A stretch of 19,614 bases of DNA. Source: an uncultured Clostridia bacterium. GTDB taxonomy: Bacteria > Bacillota > Clostridia > TANB77 > CAG-508. Both the position numbers and the translations under genes were made by a program. Position 1 is the stretch's first letter. Each line of letters begins with the position of its first letter. The notes beneath the pieces were generated by a model, which searched no databases, was not told the origin of the DNA, and saw nothing but the letters and a program-made list of their open reading frames with translations. Of the stretch, positions 7,833-14,978 are shown in pieces. Where the stretch lies: positions 1 through 19,614 of the forward strand of contig CANPZT010000015.1 of NCBI GenBank assembly GCA_947589135.1, in the 5' to 3' direction.

Positions 7833-7969
7833 TGAGACAAAGGGGACAGTCTTCATTTGTCTCACATTATTTGTCATTTTTTGTCATTTTCTGTTGTTTT
7901 TGTTTTTGCTTTTTTCTACAAAATTCGACTTGTTTTATGAGACAAATGAAGACTGTCCCCTTTGTCTCA
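7833..7969. repeat. Perfect 32-bp inverted repeat pair (REP-like elements) between fabZ and accC
   Basis: Two exact 32-base copies (7833-7864 and 7938-7969) lie in opposite orientation around a 73-base spacer. Each copy is itself a hairpin: TGAGACAAA and TTTGTCTCA arms around a 14-base core containing GGGGACAGTC. The pair fills the whole gap between the restored fabZ stop (7974) and the accC ribosome binding site. A related 32-base copy lies at 18672-18703. The architecture resembles REP/BIME repeats mobilised by REP-associated tyrosine transposases; no transposase is in the window. Confidence 0.85.
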
Positions 7970-7973
7970 TTTT

Positions 7974-8400
7974 TCAAACAACTGCAAAGGTTAATTCTCC
8001 TTTGACTGCTACTTTTCCGGTTTATAGTAGCTATTGCTTCTCCTATTCCTATTGGTCCTTTTCTTTTTATTATTTTAACTTCTAATTTTAATTTATCTCC
8101 TGGTACTACTTGTTTTTTTAATCTTAATTTGTCTATACCTCCAAATAATGCATTTTTTCCTTTGTTTTCTTCCATTGATAAAATTGCTACAGCTCCTGTT
8201 TGTGCTAATGCTTCTACTATTAGTACACCTGGCATTATTGGATTTCCTGGAAAATGTCCTTTAAAATAATACTCACTTTCATTAACATGTTTATATGCTA
8301 TTGCACTTTCTCCTGGTGTATATTCTTCTACTTCATCTATCATTAAAAAAGGTTCTCTTTGTGGAATAATTTTTTTTATTCCTTCTTTATCTAATAACAT
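7974..8400 (-). CDS. fabZ: 3-hydroxyacyl-ACP dehydratase FabZ, interrupted by a +1 frameshift at CGGA
   Basis: FabZ dehydrates 3-hydroxyacyl-ACP in fatty acid elongation. Start ATG 8400 has AGAGG six bases upstream and gives MLLDKEGIKKIIPQREPFLM. The active-site histidine (GHFPGNPIMPG) and glutamate (VEALAQTGA) are present. At residue 128 the incoming frame meets CGG (8019-8017) and would continue for about 50 residues of non-homologous sequence through the REP-like repeat to 7867. Skipping the C gives GKVAVKGELTFAVV and a TGA at 7974. This is the canonical FabZ C-terminus and makes 141 residues, a normal length. The gene lies between accB and accC. FabZ is normally essential, which argues against a simple pseudogene. 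Confidence 0.9.
8016..8019 (-). other. CGGA frameshift site in fabZ
   Basis: The coding strand reads ACT ATA AAC CGG AAA in the incoming frame; with one base skipped it reads AAC GGA AAA GTA GCA GTC. The product ATINGKVAVKGELTF matches the highly conserved FabZ segment around a glycine, so this is the best-placed of the three sites. Confidence 0.85.
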
Positions 8401-8486
8401 ATTATACCTCTTTCCTTTCATCCCATTTTATTACTTCAACTTATTTTTCAATTAAAACTATTATAAAAATTATCTGTTAACTTAAT

Positions 8487-8981
8487 CTATCTTATTTTAA
8501 ATAATGGCATTCCATATTCTACTATATCTTCATTCTTTACACATACTTCTATGATTTCTCCATCAAATTCTGATTCAATTTCATTCATTAATTTCATTGC
8601 TTCTATAATGCATAAAACTTGACCTTTGTGAACTTTGTCTCCTACTTTTACAAATGGGGATTTGTCTGGTGACGAACTTTCGTAAAAAGTTCCCACCATA
8701 GGACTTTTTACTATCTTAAAGTTCTCTTCTTGTTTTTTATCTTTTTCTTGTTCCCCTTTTTGTACTGCTACTAAGCTACTTTCTTGTTTTTTTTGTACTA
8801 CTGGAACTGTCATTGGACTACTTGCCTCTATTACACTCGCCTGTGGTGCAGTAATTACTACTTCCTTGTGCGAATTTTTAGTCATACTAATTTTTATTCC
8901 ATCTGGGAATTCAATTTCTAATGAATCAAGTTTTGAATTTCCCATATCATCCATCAACTTTTTAATATCTTTATAATCCAT
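8487..8981 (-). CDS. accB: Biotin carboxyl carrier protein of acetyl-CoA carboxylase
   Basis: A 164-residue carrier whose biotin shuttles carboxyl groups between AccC and the carboxyltransferase. The N-terminal segment (MDYKDIKKLMDDMGNSKLDS) is typical of BCCP. A flexible linker rich in Gln, Lys, Pro and Ala (about residues 45-90) follows. The C-terminal biotinyl domain starts at VKSPMVGTFY and holds the biotin attachment motif EAMKLMNE with Lys130. AAGGAAG lies about ten bases before the ATG. It sits between fabF and fabZ; the gap to fabZ (8401-8486) holds nothing notable. Confidence 0.95.
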   Translation of the reverse strand: MDYKDIKKLMDDMGNSKLDSLEIEFPDGIKISMTKNSHKEVVITAPQASVIEASSPMTVPVVQKKQESSLVAVQKGEQEKDKKQEENFKIVKSPMVGTFYESSSPDKSPFVKVGDKVHKGQVLCIIEAMKLMNEIESEFDGEIIEVCVKNEDIVEYGMPLFKIR

Positions 8982-9044
8982 ATAAAATCATCTTCCTTTC
9001 TTAATTAAAGGGCTTTAAGGAAGTTCTTTAAAATCTCTCCAAAA

Positions 9045-9075
9045 AAGGAAATTAAGAAACGTCCCTAAATTCCTT
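9045..9075. repeat. REP-like hairpin element between fabF and accB
   Basis: A 31-base element with AAGGAA / TTCCTT ends around a core containing, on the minus strand, AGGGACGTTTCTTAA. It is aligned with the core of the 32-base elements at 7833 and 18672 (GGGGACRKTCYT pattern). It overlaps the fabF stop codon. An imperfect inverted TTTAAGGAA at 9014-9022 suggests a degenerate partner copy. Confidence 0.5.
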
Positions 9076-10310
9076 TAAATTTTCTTTAATAAAATACTAC
9101 TATTGTGTCCTCCAAATCCTAATGAGTTTGACATTGCATATTTGATTTCTTGGTTTCTTCCTTTATTTGGTACTATGTCTAAGTCACATTCTTCATCTGG
9201 TACTTTATAGTTTATTGTTGCTGGTATAAATCCTTCTTGTATTGCTTTGCTACATACTATTGCCTCTATTCCTCCTGCTGCTCCAAGTAAGTGTCCTGTA
9301 TGTCCTTTTGTTGAGCTTACCATTACTTTTTTTGATGCTTCTTCTCCTAATGCTGTTTTTATTGCTTGTGTTTCACATGAGTCATTTAAATGTGTTGATG
9401 TACCATGTGCATTAATATATGTAATTTCTTCTGGTTTTACATTTGCTTCTTCCATTGCTAGTTTCATTGCTCTTGCTCCACCTTCTCCATTTGGTGCTGG
9501 AGATGTAATGTGGTATGCATCTGATGTTGCTCCATATCCTACTATTTCAGCATATATTTTTGCTCCTCTTTTTTTCGCATGTTCATATTCTTCTAATACA
9601 ATTATTCCTGCTCCTTCTCCCATTACAAATCCATTTCTTTCTTTGTCAAATGGGATACTTGCTCTTGATTTATCTTCAGATTTACTTAATGCTTTAATAT
9701 TTGTAAATCCTGCTACACTTAATGGAGTAATTGAAGCTTCTGTTCCCCCTGCTATAATAATATCTTGATATCCATGTTTAATCATTCTGTAACTTTCCCC
9801 AATACAATGTGTTCCTGTAGCACATGCTGTTACCATTGCAACTGATTCTCCTTTTGCTCCAATATCAATTGCTACATTTCCTGTTGCCATATTAGAAATT
9901 GCCATTGGTATATACATTGGAGAAACTCTATCTGGGCCCTTTTCTACACATTTTTGATTTTCATTTTCTATTGTTTCAACTCCACCAATTCCTGAACCTA
10001 GTATAATTCCTACTCTTTCCATATTTTCTTTTTCTTTATCTAGGTTACTATCTTTCCAAGCTTCTCTTGCTGCAATCATTGCATATTGAGAAAATTTATC
10101 TAATCTTTTGGCTTCTCTTCTTTCAAAATAATCCTCTGGATTATACCCTTTTATTTCCGCTGCTAATTTTACTTTAAAATTACTTGTATCAAATGCCGTA
10201 ATTTTATCAATACCACATTTTCCTTCTTTTATACCTTTCCAAAACTCCTCTACATTATTTCCAATTGGAGTAATAGCTCCAAGTCCTGTTATTACAACTC
10301 TTTTTTCCAT
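9075..10310 (-). CDS. fabF: Beta-ketoacyl-ACP synthase II
   Basis: A 411-residue condensing enzyme that extends acyl-ACP with malonyl-ACP. Catalytic residues are in the classic places: Cys163 in TACATGTHC, His302 in INAHGTSTH, Lys335 in SSTKGHTGH and His340. The N-terminus MEKRVVITGLGAITPIG is typical. I use ATG 10310, with AAAGGAG five to six bases upstream; the frame is open five codons further to a TTG, but that lies on the far side of the ribosome binding site. It follows fabG and precedes accB in the operon. Length is normal. Confidence 0.96.
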   Translation of the reverse strand: MEKRVVITGLGAITPIGNNVEEFWKGIKEGKCGIDKITAFDTSNFKVKLAAEIKGYNPEDYFERREAKRLDKFSQYAMIAAREAWKDSNLDKEKENMERVGIILGSGIGGVETIENENQKCVEKGPDRVSPMYIPMAISNMATGNVAIDIGAKGESVAMVTACATGTHCIGESYRMIKHGYQDIIIAGGTEASITPLSVAGFTNIKALSKSEDKSRASIPFDKERNGFVMGEGAGIIVLEEYEHAKKRGAKIYAEIVGYGATSDAYHITSPAPNGEGGARAMKLAMEEANVKPEEITYINAHGTSTHLNDSCETQAIKTALGEEASKKVMVSSTKGHTGHLLGAAGGIEAIVCSKAIQEGFIPATINYKVPDEECDLDIVPNKGRNQEIKYAMSNSLGFGGHNSSILLKKI

Positions 10311-10332
10311 TTTTTCTCCTTTCAATAATTAT

Positions 10333-10386
10333 GGGGCATTCCTTAAAATTCCTTCAAAAAGGGATTTTTGGACACTCCTTATCTCC
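10333..10386. repeat. Degenerate REP-like repeats between fabG and fabF
   Basis: Two related segments in direct orientation, GGGGCATTCCTTAAAATTCC (10333-10352) and TTGGACACTCCTTATCTCC (10368-10386), match the core pattern of the other elements. Between them an imperfect stem (AAAATTCCTT with AAGGGATTTT, one mismatch) can form. Assignment to the same family is by eye. Confidence 0.4.
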
Positions 10387-10410
10387 ATTTTTAATCTACT
10401 TTTAATTTTT

Positions 10411-11151
10411 TCACATTACCATTCCACCATCAACATTAATAACTTGCCCTGTGATGTATGAACTTTTTTCTGAACCTAAAAAATAAATCAATTCTGCAAC
10501 TTCTTTAGCTGTCCCCATTCTTTTTAATGGTATTTGATTATAGATAGATTCCTTTATAGAGTCAGATAAAACATTTGTCATATCTGTTTCTATAAATCCT
10601 GGCGCTACTGCATTTGCACGAATATTTCTTGATGCTAATTCTTTTGCTATGCTTTTTGTAAATCCGATTATTCCTGCTTTAGATGCAGAATAGTTACATT
10701 GACCTGCATTTCCAGAAACACCTACAACTGACGATAAATTAATGATACTACCATTTCGTTGTTTCATCATATATTTCGTAACAGCTTTTGTAACTAAAAA
10801 CGTACCTTTCAAATTAATTTCCATTACTCTGTCAAATTCTTCTTCTTTCATTCTCATCAGCAGATTATCTTTTGTTATTCCTGCATTATTAACTAATACA
10901 TCGATTTTTCCAAATTTATCTATTGCTTGTTTTACTATTTCATCAATTTCTTGTTGATTAGAAACATCTGCTTTTAAAATTAAACTTTCAACACCTTTTT
11001 CATCAAACTCTTTTTTCAAAGATTCTACATCTGTTTTATCTGATACATAATTTATTACTACATTATATCGATGTTCTGCATAAGTTAAAGCTACTTGCTT
11101 TCCAATTCCTCTTGATCCACCTGTTACAAAAACTACATTATTTTCACTCAT
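10411..11151 (-). CDS. fabG: 3-oxoacyl-ACP reductase
   Basis: A 246-residue NADPH-dependent short-chain dehydrogenase that reduces 3-ketoacyl-ACP. The cofactor loop is TGGSRGIG (10-17), followed by NNAG (88-91) and the catalytic set Asn113, Ser140/141, Tyr154 and Lys158 in NYSASK. The C-terminus SSYITGQVINVDGGMVM is typical of FabG. A strong AGGAGG lies six bases before ATG 11151. It is between fabD and fabF, which separates it from the many other SDR enzymes. Confidence 0.95.
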   Translation of the reverse strand: MSENNVVFVTGGSRGIGKQVALTYAEHRYNVVINYVSDKTDVESLKKEFDEKGVESLILKADVSNQQEIDEIVKQAIDKFGKIDVLVNNAGITKDNLLMRMKEEEFDRVMEINLKGTFLVTKAVTKYMMKQRNGSIINLSSVVGVSGNAGQCNYSASKAGIIGFTKSIAKELASRNIRANAVAPGFIETDMTNVLSDSIKESIYNQIPLKRMGTAKEVAELIYFLGSEKSSYITGQVINVDGGMVM

Positions 11152-11215
11152 TTTTTCCTCCTAAAATATATTTTTCAATTTGAATTTATTAAATTTCTTT
11201 TGTTTTAAATAACAC

Positions 11216-12076
11216 TTATTTTTCTTTATTTATATAATTTTCTAAAGTCTCTAAACTATTTATATTCACTATGTTTGCTTCTTTGTTATCTTTTTTTACA
11301 AATCCTGTTAAGGTCTTTCCTGGTCCTATTTCAACATATTCCTCAACTTTTTCTTTTTCCATTAGCTTAATTGCTTTATCAAATCTTACAGGACTGATAA
11401 TGTGATTAGCAAGAATTTCTTTTATATTATCTTTTTCTTGATAATAAGTTCCATCTATGTTTTTAATTACTTTTATTTCATTTATTTGATTAAAACTTAT
11501 TTTTTCCAATTCTTTTGAATAGGCTTCTTTTGCTGCTTTTAGTTCACTTGTATGAAAAGGTCCACTTGTATTAAGTTTTATTATTCTTTTTGCTCCTGCT
11601 TTTTTTAACTTTTCTATTGTTTCATCAATTGCATCTAGTTTTCCTGATATAGCTGTTTGTACTTGACAATTATAATTAGCAGGTACTACAAATTTTCCTT
11701 GTTTTTTCATTTCATTGCATACTTCTTCAATTTTTGAAGAATCTAATCCTATAACTGCTGCCATTGAATATTTTTCATCAGGAACTAAGGTTTCCATGCA
11801 ATATCCTCTTTTTTGTATTAATCTAATTCCATCTTCAAAACTAATAATACCAGCATAAATCAAAGCTACATATTCTCCTAAACTTAATCCAACCGCAATT
11901 TCTGCTTTGATATTATTACTTTTTAGCACTTCTAAAATTGCTAAACTTGTTGTTAGTATTGCAATTTGTGTATATTTTGTTTGATTTAACATTTCCTCTT
12001 CATATTTTTCATAAATATCTTTTCCCATTCCAACAACTTGCGTTCCTTGACCTGGAAATAAAAATGCTCTTTTCAT
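11216..12076 (-). CDS. fabD: Malonyl-CoA:ACP transacylase, with a shortened N-terminal region
   Basis: FabD transfers malonyl from CoA to ACP. Of 286 residues, all active-site elements are present: FPGQGTQ with Gln10, GLSLGEY with nucleophile Ser65, Arg90 in QKRGYCM and His175 in GPFHTSEL. Compared with E. coli FabD (Ser92, Arg117, His201) every residue is displaced by 26-27. The gap falls where DIYEKYEE runs directly into EMLNQTKYTQ, so the helical segment normally between the first strand and the TQ-A-L motif is missing. The reading frame is unbroken there. This may be a true deletion or an assembly collapse. AAAGGAA lies about ten bases before the ATG. Confidence 0.92.
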   Translation of the reverse strand: MKRAFLFPGQGTQVVGMGKDIYEKYEEEMLNQTKYTQIAILTTSLAILEVLKSNNIKAEIAVGLSLGEYVALIYAGIISFEDGIRLIQKRGYCMETLVPDEKYSMAAVIGLDSSKIEEVCNEMKKQGKFVVPANYNCQVQTAISGKLDAIDETIEKLKKAGAKRIIKLNTSGPFHTSELKAAKEAYSKELEKISFNQINEIKVIKNIDGTYYQEKDNIKEILANHIISPVRFDKAIKLMEKEKVEEYVEIGPGKTLTGFVKKDNKEANIVNINSLETLENYINKEK

Positions 12077-12097
12077 ATTTTCTTTTTCCTTTCTTTA

Positions 12098-12218
12098 GTT
12101 GCCAGAGGTTGCCAACGGTTCCGGGTTTAAATGGCAACATATTAAAATTTATAATTGATATGTTAAAAAACTAATATGTTGCCATTTAAACCCGGAACCG
12201 TTGGCAACCTCTGGCAAC
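12098..12218. repeat. Perfect 47-bp inverted repeat between fabH and fabD
   Basis: Arms 12098-12144 and 12172-12218 are exact reverse complements around a 27-base AT-rich loop. Each arm contains GTTGCCA twice in direct orientation and TGGCAAC once, enclosing a G+C-rich core ACGGTTCCGGGT. The 31-base unit therefore has the same stem-core-stem design as the other elements but a different sequence. It fills the gap between the fabH stop and the fabD ribosome binding site and is far richer in G+C than its surroundings. In RNA it would form a very stable long hairpin inside the operon message. Confidence 0.9.
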
Positions 12219-12220
12219 CT

Positions 12221-13147
12221 CTAAATTTCTAGTAGAATTGTCCCTGTGTTTAGTCCTCCACCATATCCTAATAAGATTATTTTATCGCCTTTTTTTAATA
12301 AATTTCCTTTTATCATCTCATCTAATGCGATTGGTATACTAGCACAAAATGTGTTTCCTGTATACTTAATGTTTGTATATATTTTATTTGCGTCTATATT
12401 TAACCTTGTTGCTATTGCTTTAATTATTTTTATATTTGATTGATGTGGCACGATGTATTTTATATTTTCCATTGTTTCATTTGATTTTTTTAACAATTGC
12501 TTTATATTTTTTACTGTATCTGTTACAGCATATTTGTATATTTCTTTTCCATTCATAAATATATTTTCATTTGATTTGCAAATTAGAATTTCGTTGTTTC
12601 TTCCGTCTGCTTTTATATTTGAAACATATAATTTTTCTTCTTTAGTTCTTCCTATTAAAGTTGCTCCTGCTCCATCTGATAAAATAATAGCTGTACCAAT
12701 GTCAGTACTATTTGTATATTTTGACAAAACATCGACTCCTATAATTAGAGCTTTTTCTATTTTTCCAGCTTGTATGTATAAGCTTGCTATATCAAATGCA
12801 TTAATATATCCACTACATCCTGCTAGTATATCTAAACAGATACATGGAGGTATTTCAAACTCTTTTTGTATATAATTTGAAATCCCTGGCATTAAGCAAT
12901 TAGTTGTAGTTGTTGCTACTATAATCAGCCCTATATTTTCTTTTGTTACATTCTTTTTTAACAAGTCTTGTACTGCATTCTTAGCCATTTCTTCTATAGT
13001 TTCTTCTTCTATATTGTATCTTTCTTTGATGCCTGTTCTTTTATAAATATAATTTTTTTCTAATTTAAATTTGCTTTCTAGTGTTTCACTCTTTATTTTT
13101 ATTTTAGGTAAATATTTCCCACTTGCAAGTATTTTTATGTAATTCAT
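12221..13147 (-). CDS. fabH: Beta-ketoacyl-ACP synthase III
   Basis: A 308-residue initiating condensing enzyme that joins acyl-CoA to malonyl-ACP. The Cys-His-Asn triad is visible: Cys111 in DILAGCSGY, His235 in VPHQSN and Asn265 in YTGNTFCAS. The N-terminal YKRTGIKERY and C-terminal LLGYGGGLNTGTILLE are family hallmarks. The length is slightly short but complete. AGAGAGG precedes the ATG by about six bases. It is the first gene of the operon after the terminator at 13294-13351. The next gene is fabD, with no acpP or enoyl reductase gene between. Confidence 0.94.
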   Translation of the reverse strand: MNYIKILASGKYLPKIKIKSETLESKFKLEKNYIYKRTGIKERYNIEEETIEEMAKNAVQDLLKKNVTKENIGLIIVATTTTNCLMPGISNYIQKEFEIPPCICLDILAGCSGYINAFDIASLYIQAGKIEKALIIGVDVLSKYTNSTDIGTAIILSDGAGATLIGRTKEEKLYVSNIKADGRNNEILICKSNENIFMNGKEIYKYAVTDTVKNIKQLLKKSNETMENIKYIVPHQSNIKIIKAIATRLNIDANKIYTNIKYTGNTFCASIPIALDEMIKGNLLKKGDKIILLGYGGGLNTGTILLEI

Positions 13148-13197
13148 ATAATCCTCTCTTTATTTTGTATTTTCAATTAATCATGTTTATTAATCTT

Positions 13198-13221
13198 TTT
13201 GTAATTTTTTAATTTTACAAA
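13198..13221. promoter_or_regulatory. Dyad upstream of fabH (possible operator)
   Basis: TTTGTAA (13198-13204) and TTACAAA (13215-13221) form a perfect 7-bp dyad with a 10-base spacer in the fabH leader region. It does not match the FapR or FabT consensus that I know. In such AT-rich DNA it could be chance. The remaining gap 13148-13293 has no promoter I can call with confidence. Confidence 0.25.
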
Positions 13222-13293
13222 TAACTTTTATATAATCTTTTATATTTATATAATATTTTTTTATTTTTTTCTATTGGTCTAAGTGGTCAGGAT

Positions 13294-13351
13294 AAAAAAA
13301 AGAATTTTAAATTTTTTATACAATTTGTTATTTATAAAAATTTAAAATTCT
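13294..13351 (-). terminator. Terminator of the WG-repeat-like protein gene
   Basis: A perfect 16-bp stem (13351-13336 with 13316-13301 on the minus strand) with a 19-base loop is followed directly by a run of seven T. It separates the pnp-queA-tgt group from the fab operon. Confidence 0.75.
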
Positions 13352-13435
13352 ATATAATCATATTATTTATTTTTTCTATATTATCTCTATTATTTTATTC
13401 ATAGTTGTATTATTCAATTGCCTGAATTTTACATT

Positions 13436-14968
13436 TTATTCGCTATATTCATCATAATTTTGTTCTTCGCTTTCTTCTCCATTGTCTTCTTGATTATTAT
13501 CATCATCTGAGTTATTATCATTATTTTCGCTTTCTTGATCTTCATTTGACTCCTGAGAATTTTCTTCATTATTAGTTGTTTCTTGTTGACTATTTTCTTC
13601 ATTGTCATTTGAAGCATTCTCTGTTGTTTTATTGTTTGAATTTGTTTTTTCTATTCCTATACTTTCTAAAAACTCAATTGCATTAAGTTGATTATCATTA
13701 TATAAAATATAATAATACTTTTCTTCTTTATCTATCGTCATATAAATACTATCTGCCACTATCCCAAATAATTCTTTTCCTTGTAAATTTATTAATGTGT
13801 ATTTTTTATCTTTACATGCAACTATTACATTATAATCTGGAATAGTAAGCACATTTAATTCGTCTCTATTATTTGTATTAGTACATCCTAAACTATCATA
13901 TTTAAAGTCTACTATTTGTTTTCCTTTTTTATCAAATAATCCCCAATATTTACCTTTCTTTACAGGAATTAGACTATCTGCTATTATATAGCTACTTTTT
14001 ATATCATTCTTTTCAAAACTTGATATATCATTTATTCCTATATCATCATTTTCAATATATATTTTAATATTGCCGTTAAAATCAATAACTCCATATTTAC
14101 TGTCATTTTCAACTAGATATAATTGTGCTTCAGAATCCATTAATTGTATATCATCATAAATAATTTGTACTTTTGTTTCTTTTGTTTTTGTTAGAATACC
14201 TTTTTTTCTATTATCTGTTACTAAAAAATCTCCTGTATTTTCTAAAAATAGTATATCATCATATTTAGCTTCTAATATTGTGTTTCCCTTATTGTCAATT
14301 ACTCCATATTTTTCTTTTTCATTTTTTACAATAATAATTCCTTCCATGAGTGCTTTTTGATTTACAAATACATCGCTTATTCCTGTGTATCCATAGTTAA
14401 GAACTTGACTACCATATACTTGAACTAAATATGGAATTGTATACACATAAATTCTATTTTCTTGCTGATCATATTCAAAACTAATATTAAAAGCTTCCTC
14501 TATTGCTTCTGATGATGCATATAATATTCCGTTAATTGCTTTTACAGGCTCTTTTATATATATATTTTCGTAATTTTCATTACTACTTTCTAAATTCAAC
14601 TTATATATCGTGTTAGAACCTAATGAAAAGTTTACAATTTCATATTCACCTTGAATATAACATTTACTTTGGTCCTCTGATTTTTCACCATATTCACCAT
14701 TATAGCTTTCATAATCAAAATAGCTTGAAATTTCTTTAATTGGTAAATATACGTCTCCATTTTCTTCAATTACTAATAATTGTTTAAATTTTTCATTTAA
14801 TTGTCCATTAAACATTACTCTTAATGCTGTTTTTTGTATATATAATAAATACGCCGAAATTCCAATAATAATTAAAATGACAAAAACAATTGCAATCAAA
14901 ATAATTGTTGGTGCCTTACTTTTTTTCTTTTCACTTTTATCTTCAAAACTTTCTTCAATTAGATTCAT
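13436..14968 (-). CDS. Membrane-anchored WG-repeat-like protein with acidic tail
   Basis: A 510-residue protein with no assignable enzyme activity. Residues 1-19 are charged, and 20-43 form one membrane helix (PTIILIAIVFVILIIIGISA), so the bulk is probably outside the cell. Residues 60-190 resemble a copper-amine-oxidase-N-like stalk domain (VYLPIKEISSYF). Residues 210-420 contain WG-type repeats (KYGVIDNKGNTILEAKYDDI, SKYGVIDFNGNIKI, KYWGLFDKKGKQIVDFKYDS). The last 70 or so residues are almost only Glu, Asn, Asp, Ser and Gln, a low-complexity tail. AAGGAGG lies five bases before the ATG, and the gene starts ten bases after tgt, so it is cotranscribed with it. A surface or scaffold role is a guess. 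Confidence 0.75.
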   Translation of the reverse strand: MNLIEESFEDKSEKKKSKAPTIILIAIVFVILIIIGISAYLLYIQKTALRVMFNGQLNEKFKQLLVIEENGDVYLPIKEISSYFDYESYNGEYGEKSEDQSKCYIQGEYEIVNFSLGSNTIYKLNLESSNENYENIYIKEPVKAINGILYASSEAIEEAFNISFEYDQQENRIYVYTIPYLVQVYGSQVLNYGYTGISDVFVNQKALMEGIIIVKNEKEKYGVIDNKGNTILEAKYDDILFLENTGDFLVTDNRKKGILTKTKETKVQIIYDDIQLMDSEAQLYLVENDSKYGVIDFNGNIKIYIENDDIGINDISSFEKNDIKSSYIIADSLIPVKKGKYWGLFDKKGKQIVDFKYDSLGCTNTNNRDELNVLTIPDYNVIVACKDKKYTLINLQGKELFGIVADSIYMTIDKEEKYYYILYNDNQLNAIEFLESIGIEKTNSNNKTTENASNDNEENSQQETTNNEENSQESNEDQESENNDNNSDDDNNQEDNGEESEEQNYDEYSE

Positions 14969-14978
14969 TTGAACCTCC

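Noticed and set aside
7867..7973. C-terminal extension of FabZ reading through the repeat
   Set aside because: The open frame continues about 50 residues past the CGG, but the sequence is the translation of the REP-like element and spacer and has no FabZ character. The +1 frame gives the canonical C-terminus.
9247..9768. A 173-codon open frame on the plus strand inside fabF
   Set aside because: It lies wholly antisense to a strongly conserved gene, has no ribosome binding site, and arises from the codon bias of fabF.
13429..13617. A 62-codon minus-strand frame overlapping the acidic tail of the WG-like protein
   Set aside because: It is a shifted reading of low-complexity GAA/AAT repeats and gives a Met/Lys/Ile-rich sequence without a plausible start.
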